Source of the DNA: Enterobacter sp. EA-1
GTDB taxonomy: Bacteria > Pseudomonadota > Gammaproteobacteria > Enterobacterales > Enterobacteriaceae
Assembly: GCA_002886105.1 (NCBI GenBank)
Contig: CP025776.1
Location: 124,001-188,000 of the forward strand
Direction of reading: 5' to 3'
Length of the DNA stretch: 64,000 nucleotides
A program made the translations under genes and the position numbers. The number at the start of each line of letters is the position of its first letter. Within the stretch, counting starts at the first letter, position 1. Positions 1-10,814 of this stretch are shown here, piece by piece. Below the pieces are notes generated by a model. The model searched no databases, was not told the origin of the DNA, and saw only the letters and a list, made by a program, of their open reading frames with translations.

Positions 1-1740
<1,740 letters not shown>

Positions 1741-1754
1741 AGTACGTGAGGCAT

Positions 1755-1938
1755 CCGAACGCCAGTGGTTGAACAGCTGGCGGTATGGCTGGGCAACCGG
1801 TGTGAAGGCATTTCAGTGAGCGTTGTGTTTGTAATGGAACCGGCAATCCCAGTTTCCAGCATTGCCAGCAAACGGCTGTGAAGCCGAACAGGAGGGTGAT
1901 CACAACCGTCATGGCTGGATAATGGCCAGACGAGATAG
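1755..1938. repeat. Second copy of imperfect duplication at ligB/yicG junction
   Basis: Near-duplicate of 1581-1740, joined to it by a 14-base bridge. This copy retains the yicG section missing from the first copy and is continuous with the rest of yicG. I read the pair as an unmerged contig overlap rather than a genomic tandem repeat. Confidence 0.85.
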
Positions 1939-2404
1939 AGCAAAGGCGATTCCGGCGTAAAGTTCTTTCTGAAATACCGGGGAATACGTTTACAGAACAT
2001 ATCGCGCAGTACGCCGCCAAATACGCCGGTAACGACAGCCGCAATAGTGGCGATCACCGGACCTTCTCCCATATCCAGTGCGATTTGCGCTCCGATAATG
2101 GAGAACACCACCAGCCCGAGAGCATCGAGGATCAGGAACAGGCGGCGCAGATGCGGCATCACCGGAGCAAAAATGGTGGTCAGCACTGCGGCAACGGCGA
2201 CAATAATGACGTATTCAGGATGCTTCACCCAGCCAAGCGGATAATGACCAAGCAGGATATCGCGGACCGAGCCGCCGCCAAGTGCAGTGGCGGTGGCAAT
2301 AATAATAACGCCAAAGGTATCCATCCGGCGGCGACCTGCCGCCAGCGCGCGCCTGTCATGGCTTCGGCGGTAATGCCAATAAGATAAAGAGTGTGTAACA
2401 GCAT
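1813..2404 (-). CDS. yicG: YicG, TRIC-type cation channel family membrane protein
   Basis: YicG belongs to the UPF0126/TRIC family of small inner-membrane proteins related to trimeric intracellular cation channels; its substrate is not established. The start at 2404 gives [19 protein letters not shown], preceded by ggaggcgat. The family's repeated glycine-rich [11 protein letters not shown] motif is clear in the middle and is followed by the second-half [16 protein letters not shown]. Several transmembrane helices are visible ([38 protein letters not shown]). The expected C terminus, [11 protein letters not shown], is found in the duplicated segment, with its TGA at 1813-1815 (copy 2) or 1642-1644 (copy 1). 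The frame breaks near 2320 and again in the C-terminal third. The gene is convergent with ligB, sharing overlapping stop codons. Confidence 0.85.
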
Positions 2405-2670
2405 ATCGCCTCCGTGATCAGAGGCGGCAGAGTAGCGGCTCACATGTCAGGCGACGATTGAGATTTTCTAACGCATAGGAAATTGGATAACTTTTACTAA
2501 TGTGAATGTAAAAAGGGAATTAATTTAATTAAGTGATTTTAAAGATAAATTATTTTTATCTATAGAGGGGGTGTGGTTTGTGGTTTTTAGCCTGACAAAA
2601 GTAATCATGCTAATCAACGTCAGTTCTACTCCTAGGGAGCCATCACCTGCGGTAACGTTTATGACCCCTG
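2405..2670. other. AT-rich intergenic stretch upstream of yicG
   Basis: The base composition drops sharply here (runs such as taatttaattaagtga and aattatttttatc) compared with yicG. The first part should hold the yicG promoter on the minus strand. I see no conserved protein or RNA gene. It borders the IS remnant on the right. Confidence 0.5.
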
Positions 2671-2823
2671 ACCCGAAATCCTGCACCATTCAGAAACAGA
2701 ATGCCGACATGATCAACACACCCGAAACGGAGGTGGTGCCGATGAAAAAATTACGATTCACCGAAGAACAGATTGTTTTTGCCCTGAAGCATGCTGGACT
2801 GACTCGACAACAAGCCGTTTGGC
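2671..2823 (+). mobile_element. Remnant of an IS3-family element (start of orfA)
   Basis: A short frame opening at 2743 reads MKKLRFTEEQIVFALKHA. This is the characteristic N terminus of OrfA, the helix-turn-helix subunit of IS3-family transposases. It runs for only about 27 codons before sequence resemblance ends at 2823. The upstream bases from about 2671 (tgacccctgacccgaaatcc) could be the left end of the element, but I cannot confirm the inverted repeat. No orfB, right end or target duplication is visible, so it is a non-functional fragment. It sits next to the accessory island. Confidence 0.55.
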
Positions 2824-2841
2824 GAAATTGTGGTAGTATAG

Positions 2842-2870
2842 CAACAAAAGGCCCATACGGGCCTTTGTTG
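2842..2870. terminator. Bidirectional terminator hairpin
   Basis: caacaaaaggccc / gggcctttgttg pair around a four-base loop (atac), with A- and T-rich flanks in both directions. It stands just outside the displaced yicC 3' end at 2886-2906, on the side where yicC transcription would exit. It is therefore a candidate for the original yicC terminator. Confidence 0.7.
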
Positions 2871-2885
2871 CAGGAGGTGTAGGGC

Positions 2886-2906
2886 TTATTCGATATTCTG
2901 AATCTG
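2886..2906 (-). repeat. Displaced copy of the yicC 3' end (att-like direct repeat)
   Basis: These 21 bases match the last 21 bases of yicC (4841-4861) with one mismatch. Read on the minus strand they encode QIQNIE and a stop; the one difference is synonymous (AAT against AAC for Asn). A same-orientation copy of a gene's 3' end at the far side of a foreign segment is the usual scar of site-specific integration into that 3' end. No integrase gene is present. Confidence 0.6.
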
Positions 2907-3033
2907 AAAATTGATTTAAAAATTACTATTAATAATCATGCTGATAAGTGTTATTTTTATGGCGATTGGCTGTTCCACTCACCATTGATCAGCGAGGCAA
3001 GCTGAGCAGCTTGCCAGATTAAGGCTACCTCTT

Positions 3034-3520
3034 TCATTGAATGGTTGTCTTAAATCTTTCACCTTTGACAAGTTCACCGGAAGGTTTTCGATAGTAAGAT
3101 TCGGTCCCGATTCGGTAATAGGTGTAACCATTCTGTGTTTTGGTAATGTCCATGATCCAATTTGACTTGTCTATGCAATTTTCTTCTGTTTTCATGTCGT
3201 CGAAGCATAGTAAGTAATCAATATCATGGTCTGGGAATAAACCAGAATTTTTAGGAACAAGCTTTTGATACTTCCCATCAAAATTCCAGATTGAAACGTT
3301 ATAAGTTCCGGGGGGATGAGATGGTTTTAGCACCATTATTATCCCACCACTTAATTTTATTCCTATCAGTCAAAGGGATATTGTTAACTAACAATTCTTT
3401 GTTAGAACCAGAACCAGAACCGTGAACGGCGAGGACCTTCGGAGAATGGAAAAACGTTAAATAAAAAAATGCAAGTGTAGCCACTGCAAATATAAAGATT
3501 ATAATTTTTCTGATTCTCAT
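3034..3520 (-). CDS. DUF943 family protein (putative T6SS-associated immunity/membrane protein)
   Basis: DUF943 proteins are small enterobacterial proteins with an N-terminal membrane anchor, often found in type VI secretion effector/immunity clusters; their biochemical role is not established. The start at 3520 follows a perfect ribosome-binding site (ggaggaaagg) and gives MRIRKIIIFIFAVATLAFFY, a single membrane segment. The family's conserved body follows: PLTDRNKIKWWDNNGA, then YLLCFDDMKTEENCIDKS, then a C terminus rich in Tyr and Lys. One frame break lies near 3300-3340. Its ATG overlaps the stop of the upstream DUF3289 gene (ATGA), so the two are translationally coupled. Role as immunity protein is inference. 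Confidence 0.75.
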
Positions 3521-4332
3521 CCTTTCCTCCGGCTACTGATCTCAAATTCGGCTTTCATATTGGTAAAAAAAAGGTTTAAAGGCAAATTTTCCCATCGTTG
3601 AAGAACAAACCAAATGCGAAATGCCCTGATGTAATGAAATTTCATATTCATAATGTCAGTTTTGTCCAGACCAAAATGATCTTGACCTGTAAAAATTATT
3701 TTTGCTACATAACCACTATCATTTATATCAAGTTTTGTGATCTGTATGTTTGTAGCATATATATCATGTATCGACATTCCTAATCCATTGAAGCTGTCTG
3801 CCCATCGGTTGAACTTAGGAAGCATTGGAGTTACCTATTGCTTTTGTTATTGAATCTTTGTCAGCATCAGATAAGCCATTTTTAACATCAATGGCAAGCT
3901 TGTCGAGCATAGTCTGAATTATTGTGAGTGGAGAAGATGGAGAGGATTGTCCGTTTAATATTAAACTTTTATATGCATTATCAAGAAAGGGGCTGGAATA
4001 ACTTTTACCATTGCTGTGATAGAAATGTTTTACAAGATTATTGAATAAATTATGTTGTTCTAAGTAATATGTAGGCAAGGAAACCCGAAGAAACTCGTCA
4101 AAAGAAGTTCAGCAATTTTCGTTTTGGATTTTGGTTGGGATTTACGGAATGAGCTAAACATTGACACTTCCTCTCCCGTCCGAGGATCGACAATATCAGA
4201 AATCTTATCCAGATCGAAATTACTTCTAAGCTGTTTTTCAGTAAGGTCGCCACATTGCATATCATCAGAACTATAGTCATTAAACTGATGTTTAGTTTGA
4301 TAAATTGTCGCTGGGAACTTTAACGCTGACAT
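3517..4332 (-). CDS. DUF3289 family protein (putative T6SS effector module)
   Basis: DUF3289 is found in enterobacterial type VI secretion accessory loci, alone or fused to PAAR domains; the activity is unknown. The start at 4332 (aaggaag seven bases upstream) gives MSALKFPATIYQTKHQFNDY, then DMQCGDLTEKQLRSNFDLD, which is the family's N-terminal signature. The C-terminal part has FNRWADSFNGLGMSIHD, GQDHFGLDKTDIMN and the family-typical FRIWFVLQRW. The pieces lie in two other frames after breaks near 4095 and 3820, so the gene is either broken or, as elsewhere in the window, misread. No signal peptide is visible. Length when joined is about 270 residues, normal for the family. Base composition is AT-rich, unlike the backbone. 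Confidence 0.7.
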
Positions 4333-4840
4333 AATCACTTCCTTATGATATTAATTTTCAGACGAAATTCATTCTTGTGAAAGAAGGTCTAAATCTTTAA
4401 ATGTCGTCATATCTGTAAACTCATTTCCTTGTGATTACAGGCTAATTCATGCATTACTGCTTCATAACATTTAGCTGATTTGTGTAATACTAAACGGCAT
4501 ATTCGGGAAAGGGAAGTGTAGAGAATCTTATCTTTTCTCAAATTACTGGAGTGGCATTGCCTCACCTGCACCGGCTTTAAAGTAGATAATACCAAGATTG
4601 ATCGCTACAAAAATAATTAAGTATATGTTTAATATTAATTATTTCATCTTTGCCGGGCCCAAAATACTTGGTGGTCAGTACAAAAGCCATAATGACTGAC
4701 TTGCTGTGTAAGCACACCCGTTTTAGTTCCCACTTATTGGTGGTTTTTAATGAATCTAAGTGGTTTTCAATAGACTATATTTCAGAATAAAAAAGCCCAT
4801 TTAACATGGGCTTATGGGTTGATATGGACTTTGAGAGAAT
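4333..4840. other. AT-rich stretch with no recognisable gene
   Basis: This 508-base stretch separates the DUF3289 gene from yicC. A minus-strand frame of about 62 codons at 4407-4595 has no recognisable motif and only a TTG start. Another minus frame ending near 4558 reads a hydrophobic segment and then YFKAGAGEAMPLQ before a stop; it could be the tail of a lost gene, but has no start. The right end holds the yicC terminator. The promoter of the DUF3289-DUF943 pair should lie just above 4332. Confidence 0.4.
4787..4812 (-). terminator. yicC rho-independent terminator
   Basis: aagcccat / atgggctt stem with a four-base loop, followed on the minus strand by a run of T (4787-4792 read as A on plus). 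It lies 28 bases beyond the yicC stop. Confidence 0.8.
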
Positions 4841-4861
4841 TTATTCGATGTTCTGAATCTG
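4841..4861 (-). repeat. yicC 3' end, proximal copy of the att-like repeat
   Basis: Functional 3' end of yicC matching 2886-2906 at 20 of 21 positions in the same orientation; the two copies bracket the DUF3289-DUF943 segment. Confidence 0.6.
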
Positions 4862-5700
4862 CTCGCGCATCTGTTCGATCAGCACTTTCAGCTCGATAGC
4901 CGAATTGGTCACGTCTGCGTTAATGGACTTGGACGCCGGTGTTCGACTCACGGTTGAACTCCTGCATCATAAAGTCGAGCCGACGGCCAACAGCTTCTTT
5001 CTTCTTCAGAATGTTGTAGGTCTCTTTGACGTGAGCTTCGAGACGATCCAGCTCTTCGGCAACGTCGATACGCTGCGCCATCAGCACCAGTTCCTGCTCA
5101 AGACGGTTATTCTCAAGCTGCACCTGCGCTTCTTCCAGTTTGGAGACCGAGGGCGCTCACGCTGCCATTGCAGGATTTCCGGCATATGACCGCGAACTTT
5201 GGTGACTTCACTGCTCACGCCTTCCAGACGCTGTTCAATCAGAGCTTTCAGCGCCTTCGGTTTCGCGGGCAACGATAAAGTCATCCAACGCGCCATCCAG
5301 CGCGGCGAGAATTTGCGCGGCAATCGCGTCCAGATCCTGCTCCTGCGCTGCCATTACGCCCCGGCCAGCGCAGAATATCGACCGGATTGATTTCCCCTTC
5401 GTCGCTCTGCATTTTGACCCAGTTCGCTGCGTTGACCCAGTTGCTTAGCCAGTTTCTCGTTAAGGATCAATTCGCCTTGCGCGCTGGCATCCGGTTCAAA
5501 ACGCAGATTACATTCGACTTTGCCGCGCGTCAGGCGGGTACGGAGACGTTCACGGACAACCGGCTCAAGGCTGCGGAATTGCTCCGGCAGACGGAAGTAA
5601 GTTTCCAGATAACGCTGGTTAACCGAGCGCAGTTCCGGGAGGCAGAGCCCCATTCACCCTTGATTTCACGCCGGGCGTAGGCGGTCATACTGCGGATCAT
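4841..5700 (-). CDS. yicC: YicC family endoribonuclease/stress protein
   Basis: YicC is a conserved protein; E. coli YicC has been linked to stationary-phase survival and to RNA decay. The start at 5700 gives MIRSMTAYARREI (assembled across a break), then SVNQRYLETYFRLPEQFRSLEP, the family's N-terminal hallmark; the long C-terminal helix region includes LAQRIDVAEELDRLEAH and VGRRLDFMMQEFNRES. It ends QIQNIE at the site of the att-like repeat. Breaks lie near 5640, 5450, 5350, 5270, 5150 and 4935. The ones at 5146-5153 and 4935 replace CCAGG sites. The gene is divergent from rph, as in E. coli. Length of about 287 residues is normal. Confidence 0.92.
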
Positions 5701-5772
5701 AGACGTTCCCGTTTTAAAGAGATGCGGTTATAGCTTTCGTGGCCTTATCAGGATAGAATAACCACAAGCCAG

Positions 5773-5778
5773 TATAAT
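5773..5778 (+). promoter_or_regulatory. Candidate -10 box of the rph-pyrE promoter
   Basis: A perfect TATAAT lies 34 bases upstream of the rph start in the yicC-rph divergent gap. No convincing -35 box is seen at the ideal spacing, so this is a moderate call. Confidence 0.45.
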
Positions 5779-5812
5779 GCGCAGCCACATTCGAATAGCC
5801 GGAGAAATCATC

Positions 5813-6523
5813 ATGCGTCCAGCAGGCCGTAGCGCCACTCAGGTGCGTCCCGTTACCCTGACCCGTAATTACACAAAACACGCAGAAGGCTCCGTGCTGG
5901 TTGAATTTGGTGATACCAAAGTGCTGTGCACCGCCTCTATTGAAGAAGGCGTTCCGCGTTTTCTGAAAGGCCGGGGGCTGGATCACAGCTGAATATGGCA
6001 TGCTGCCGCGTTCCACTCATACCCGTAATGCGCGCGAAGCGGCGCAAAGGGTAAACAGGGTATGGAAATCCAGCGTTTGATTGCCCGCGCACTGCGCAGC
6101 GGTCGATTTGAACGCGCTGGGCGAGTTCACCATTACCCTCGACTGCGATGTTATTCAGGCTGACGGCGGTACCCCGTACCGCGTCGATTACCGGTGCGTG
6201 TGTGGCGCTGGCGGATGCACTGAACAAACTGGTTGCTGCCGGGAAGCTGAAAACCAACCCGCTGAAGGGCATGGTTGCCGCAGTCTCTGTGGGCATTGTG
6301 AACGGTGAAGCGGTGTGTGACCCTCGGAATACGTGGAAGACTCCGCAGCCGAAACCGATATGAATGTGGTGATGACCGAAGATGGCCGCATGATTGAGGT
6401 TCAGGGACGGCGGAAGGCGAGCCCTTCTCCCACGAAGAGCTACTCACCCTGCTGGCGCTGGCCAGAGGGGGGATCGAATCGATTATCGCGACGCAGAAAG
6501 CGGCGCTGGCGAACTATTACTAA
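5813..6523 (+). CDS. rph: Ribonuclease PH
   Basis: RNase PH removes 3' residues from tRNA precursors by phosphorolysis. The start ATG at 5813 gives [40 protein letters not shown] and [18 protein letters not shown] are typical of the RNase PH fold, and [19 protein letters not shown] is recovered after correcting a break. The predicted end is LANYY, two residues longer than in E. coli. Frame breaks include 5970-5980, 6045, 6105, 6172 and 6321-6327, the last being an expected GACCTGGAA read as gaccctcggaa. First gene of the rph-pyrE operon. The well-known E. coli K-12 rph frameshift is a different event, and here the breaks look technical. Confidence 0.92.
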
Positions 6524-6547
6524 GGGCGACGATGTCGCCCTTTTTTT
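6524..6547 (+). terminator. pyrE attenuator terminator
   Basis: gggcgac-gat-gtcgccc followed by seven T. It starts directly after the rph stop and 33 bases before pyrE. The same arrangement in E. coli is the UTP-sensed attenuator: coupled transcription and translation of rph at low UTP prevents termination and lets pyrE be made. Broken translation of rph would be expected to lower pyrE expression, which is another reason to doubt the rph breaks. Confidence 0.88.
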
Positions 6548-6579
6548 GTCTGTAGAAAAGTGAGATGAGGAGCGGATCC

Positions 6580-7216
6580 ATGAAAGCGTACCAGCGTCAG
6601 TTTATTGAATTTGCGCTTAACAAACAGGTACTGAAGTTTGGCGAATTTACGCTGAAATCCGGGCGTAAAAGCCCCTATTTCTTCAACGCCGGGCTGTTTA
6701 ATACCGGGCGCGATCTGGCGTTGTTAGGGCGTTTTTACGCCGAAGCGCTGGTGGATTCCGGCATTGATTTCGACCTGCTGTTTGGCCCTGCTTACAAAGG
6801 GATTCCTATCGCCACCACCACCGCTGTCGCACTGGCGGAACATCATGAGCGCGATGTGCCTTACTGCTTTAACCGCAAAGAGGCCAAAGATCACGGTGAA
6901 GGCGGTAATCTGGTGGGTAGCGCATTGCAGGGGCGTGTCATGCTGGTGGACGACGTGATCACCGCAGGTACCGCGATTCGTGAGTCGATGGAAATTATTC
7001 AGGCTAACGGGGCGACGCTGGCGGGTGTGCTGATTTCACTGGACCGAGCGTGGTCGTGCGGATATCTCTGCGATCCGAGGAAGTTGAACGCGACTATGGC
7101 TGCAAAGTGATCTCCATCATCACGCTGAAAGAGCTGATTGCCTATCTGGAAGAGAAGCCGGAAATGGCCGATCACCGGCCGCCGTTCGCGCTTATCGCGA
7201 GCAGTACGGCGTTTAA
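6580..7216 (+). CDS. pyrE: Orotate phosphoribosyltransferase
   Basis: PyrE joins orotate to PRPP to make OMP in pyrimidine synthesis. The start at 6580 gives [20 protein letters not shown]; the PRPP-binding motif [17 protein letters not shown] is intact near residue 120, and [17 protein letters not shown] and [11 protein letters not shown] are conserved. The frame is clean to about 7045, where the expected DRQERGRGEISAIQ is disturbed: bases of a CGCCAGGAGCG context read only cgagcg. A second slip near 7180 precedes the true C terminus [11 protein letters not shown] with stop 7214-7216. Controlled by the upstream attenuator. Confidence 0.95.
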
Positions 7217-7221
7217 GTCTG

Positions 7222-7252
7222 TGCCCGGCAAGCTGCTGCTGCCTGCCGGGTC
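7222..7252. terminator. Hairpin between convergent pyrE and lactonase genes
   Basis: cccggca (7224-7230) pairs with tgccggg (7244-7250). It lies in the 40-base gap between the stops of two convergent genes, a usual place for a shared terminator, but lacks a clear T run on either side. Confidence 0.4.
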
Positions 7253-7256
7253 AGTA

Positions 7257-8100
7257 TTACAGCAGCTTCGCGCCTTGCGTGTTGACATACAGTGAGTAGA
7301 CCGAGTGCTGGCCGCCATAAACAGGCGGTTACGTTGTTCGCCGCCAAAGCAGAGATTGGCGCAGCGTTCCGGCAGATGGATCATGCCAATCGCCTTGCCT
7401 TGCGGGTTGAAGATGCGTACGCCGTCCAGCTCTTCCGTGCCCATCCCCCAGCCGCACCACAGGTTGCCATGCACATCAATGGCGATACCGTCCGCTGTTC
7501 CGTTGCCGCAGTCGATAGCGCCGTTTATTTTTAACTGGTGCGGCAGCTGCGACGCGGCTTTATGCCCTTCATAGAACCCGGCGATGCCGAACGGTGGGTC
7601 GGTAAACCAGATGGAGCCATCTGACTTCACGGCGATATCGTTGGGGGAGTTCAGCGGTTTACCTTCAAAACTGTCCGCCAGCACAGTGATCGTGCCGTCG
7701 TACTCGGTCCGCGTGATGCGGCGGGTATCGTGTTCACAGCTGATTAGCCTGCCTTGCCTGTCGCGCGCGTGTCCGTTGGCGTTATTTGCGGGCTTGCGAA
7801 AGATGCTGGTCTCGCCGGTTGCTTCGTCCCAGCGCATCACCGCGTTGTTAGGAATATCGCTCCATAGCAGCATACGGGTATCGCCGAACCAGACGGGGCC
7901 TTCCGCCCAGCGGCAGCCGGTAGCGAGTTGCTCGACTTTGGCACTGGAGACCATATAGTCGCGGAAGCTGTCGTCCAGCGCGACAATGCTGGGGGTCCGG
8001 GTAACGGGGGGAGGGTGCCCGCGAGGCTTTTGTGGCTTAGTAATAACGACGCGGTGGCGATACCGCTTAGTTTTAGCAGTTCCCGACGAGATGTTGCCAT
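7257..8100 (-). CDS. Exported SMP-30/gluconolactonase family protein
   Basis: A six-bladed beta-propeller lactonase-type hydrolase of the SMP-30/LRE family. The start at 8100 gives [20 protein letters not shown], a twin-arginine-type signal (SRRELLK then a hydrophobic stretch), so the product is probably periplasmic. Family motifs: [59 protein letters not shown], and a [13 protein letters not shown] strand. The substrate is unknown; related enzymes open sugar lactones. A break near 7930 separates the signal peptide from the domain and others alter the last 30 residues. E. coli K-12 has no gene here; this one is convergent with pyrE and precedes slmA. Confidence 0.8.
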
Positions 8101-8283
8101 CCGGTCTCTCCTTATTGGTAGGGTATTTATAAGATGATTTGCGTTAAGTGGAATTGTGCTGCCAGAAGGAGGTTAGGAAATGTTGGATGCGGCGACATCT
8201 GGCATCTCAACGAATTCCGTTGGGCTTTTTTCACAGAGAGTGGGGGAAATGAGAATGCAGCCACACTGGGCTGCATGGAGAGA

Positions 8284-8879
8284 TTATTGCAATGCGCGGC
8301 TAACAACGGCCAGCGGGTCTCAAAGTCATCGGTCGGGCTGTATTTAAATTCGCTACGCACATAGCGCGACAGCATGCCTTCGCAAAAGGCCAGCAGCTGG
8401 CTCGCCAGCAGGGTTTCATCGTGAGTAAACCCTTCGCCTTCACGCATTTTGCGCTCGCGCAGAACTGGCGTAGCTGCGCTTCAATGCGTTCAAACAGCTG
8501 GTTGATACGCCCTTGCAAACGATCCTGTTCAAACATCAGCGCGTGGCCGGTCATGATGCGCGTCAGACCCGGATTGCGTTCGCCGAACCCCAGAATCAGC
8601 AGCACAATCAAACGCAGGCGCGCCGTTGTGTCTTTCTCATCCTTCAAAATCAGGTTGATGCGGGTAATCAGGCTATCTTCGATAAACTCAATCAGACTAT
8701 CGAACATGCGCGTTTTACTGGGAAAATGACGATACAGCGCGGCTTCAGAAACGCCGACAGACGCCGCCAGTTTCGCTGTGGTGATGCGTTGGCTTCCATC
8801 GCTGGATTCCAGCATCAGCGCCAGAGACTGAAGTATTTCTTCGCGACGATTCCTTTTCGCAGTTTGTTTTTCCTGCCAT
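8284..8879 (-). CDS. slmA: Nucleoid occlusion factor SlmA
   Basis: SlmA is a TetR-family DNA-binding protein that blocks FtsZ assembly over the nucleoid. After the initial ATG at 8879 one surplus G shifts the frame (expected [16 protein letters not shown]). The helix-turn-helix [20 protein letters not shown] is intact, as are [17 protein letters not shown] and the C-terminal [14 protein letters not shown]. The true end, LLAAQLQ with TAA at 8284-8286, is off by one base. It is followed by dut in the same direction upstream (coaBC-dut-slmA order as in E. coli). Length 198 residues is normal. Confidence 0.93.
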
Positions 8880-8997
8880 GTTCTAAAATACCCCTGAAAA
8901 ATAAGCACTCGTCAGGCGAGTACAGCGACCGCAAACGTTGCGCGTTTGCGGTGATGTTATCGCGTTATTTCGCAGTGTGATGCGTTAAAAAGAGCCG

Positions 8998-9453
8998 TTA
9001 CTGGCGGCCAGAATGGCCGAAGCCGCCTTCGCCGCGCTCGGTCGCGTCGAAGTCTTCCACCGAGTTAAACTCCGCCTGCACCACGGGTACAAACACCATC
9101 TGTGCGATACGTTCACCCGGGACGATAGTAAAGCTGTCGTGCCCGCGGTTCCAGACGGAAACCATCAGCTGACCGCTGGTAATCCGAGTCGATCAGCCCG
9201 ACCAGTTGCCCAGCACGACGCCATGTTTATGGCCCAGTCCTGAACGTGGCAGGATGACCGCAGCCAGCGCCGGGTCGGCAATATGGATTGCCGGGCCAGT
9301 CGGCAGCAATGTTGTCGCTCCCGGAGCCAGCTCAACAGCGGCGTCGAGACAGGCGCGCAGGTCAAGTCCGGCTGAACCGGAGGTGGCGTATGTCGGCAGC
9401 GGGAATTCGTTGCCAACGCGCGGGTCCAGAATCTTAACGTCGATTTTTTTCAT
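8998..9453 (-). CDS. dut: Deoxyuridine 5'-triphosphate nucleotidohydrolase (dUTPase)
   Basis: Dut converts dUTP to dUMP and PPi, keeping uracil out of DNA. The N terminus [20 protein letters not shown] starts at 9453 (a second ATG lies three bases upstream); [13 protein letters not shown] and [15 protein letters not shown] are the trimer-forming dUTPase motifs, and the C-terminal arm ends GHSGRQ. The frame is broken at about 9305, 9205, 9180 and in the last 60 codons. The start lies inside the 3' end of coaBC, the same overlap as in E. coli. Essential gene, so the breaks are very unlikely to be real. Confidence 0.93.
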
Positions 9454-10640
9454 CATAACGGGTAACGATCTCGTCCAGTAATAGGTGTCCCAGAAGTTCC
9501 TTGCGCTCCAGCGGTAAGCGTTTGTCGCCCTCCTGCCAGAAAAGGTGTAATGCGTTGCTGTCGCTGTTAAAACCTTGATCAGATTGCGAAACATCGTTAG
9601 CGCAAATTAAATCGAGGTTTTGCGGGCGCGTTTTGCCGGGCATATTCTTCCACATTATTTGTTTCGGCGGCAAACCCAACGACATAAGGTCGGTTGGTGG
9701 AGAGCGCGGCGACGCCCGCGACAATATCCGGGTTTTTGATCATTTTTATCGTGATTTCATCGCCTTGCTTTTTTGATCTTTTCTTCAGCAATGCTCGCGG
9801 CGCGGTAATCCGCAACGGCGGCGCAGCCGATAAAAATATGCTGCTGTTGCGCGCCCTTTTGCACGGCGGCTTCCATTTCCAGCGCAGTGGTGACATCCAC
9901 ACGTTGTACGAAAGCTGGCGTTGGCAGTGAAACCGGGCCGGAAACCAGCGTCACCTTCGCGACTGGCGGCAGCAGCGGCGATGGCGAAGCCCATCTTCCC
10001 GGAGCTGAGATTGGTGATATAGCGCACTGGATCCAGCGGTTCACGCGTTGGACCGGCGGTAATCATGATGTTCAGATGTTGCAGATCTTTGACAGGCGAG
10101 AAATGCGCGGCCGCCATATCGACAATGGTCAGCGGATCCAGCATACGACCGGGACCAATGTCGCCACAGGCCTGACTGCCGCTGTCAGGTCCCCACAGCT
10201 GCAGCCCGCGAGAAGCAAGTACTTGCAGATTATGCTGAGTGGCGGCGGCGCGATACATCTGCTGGTTCATGGCAGGCACCACCGCAACGGGCGAGGGGGG
10301 TAGCGAGGCAAATGGTAGAGACCGGGTCGTTGGCCATTCCGGCGGCAACGCGGGCGATTAAGTCGGCGGTCGCGGGCGCCAGAATCACCAAATCAGCCCA
10401 TTTTCCCAGTTCAATATGACCCATTGCCGCTTCTGCTGCGGGATCCAGCAGGCTGTCGGAAACCGGGTGTCCGGACACGGCCTGCAGGCTCATCGGCGTA
10501 ATAAAGGCTTTGGCGGCCTCAGTCATTGCAACGCGAACTTCCGCGCCGCGATCGCGCAAACGGCGCACCAGCTCAGGCGCTTTATAGGCTGCAATGCCGC
10601 CGCTTACGCCGAGGACAATTTTTTTACCCGCCAGACTCAT
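9434..10640 (-). CDS. coaBC: Bifunctional phosphopantothenoylcysteine decarboxylase/synthetase CoaBC
   Basis: CoaBC (Dfp) couples cysteine to 4'-phosphopantothenate and decarboxylates the product in coenzyme A synthesis. Start at 10640 ([20 protein letters not shown]; a second ATG is at 10643). The CoaC flavin domain shows [39 protein letters not shown] and PAMNQQMY with its conserved Asn. The CoaB half shows [26 protein letters not shown] and [12 protein letters not shown]. It ends TRYDEKNRR at 9434. Frame breaks near 10305, 9975, 9765 and 9640. Divergent from radC. Essential gene. Confidence 0.94.
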
Positions 10641-10814
10641 CATGATTCTTTCCTGTTGGATTTCACCAGAAGCTGGGCATTTTATCACAATCCTGATGTT
10701 GTCGTGCTTTTGCCCGCCAACCACTTTGCGAGGTGCTACGCAGGGTGAAAAATCCGCAGTCGAAGGGGTGGAACGCAGTATGGCAGCATGAGCACGAGAG
10801 ATGGAGGAAAGTAC

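Noticed and set aside
4407-4595. 62-codon minus-strand frame as a gene
   Set aside because: Only a TTG start, no ribosome-binding site and no recognisable motif; kept as unassigned sequence.
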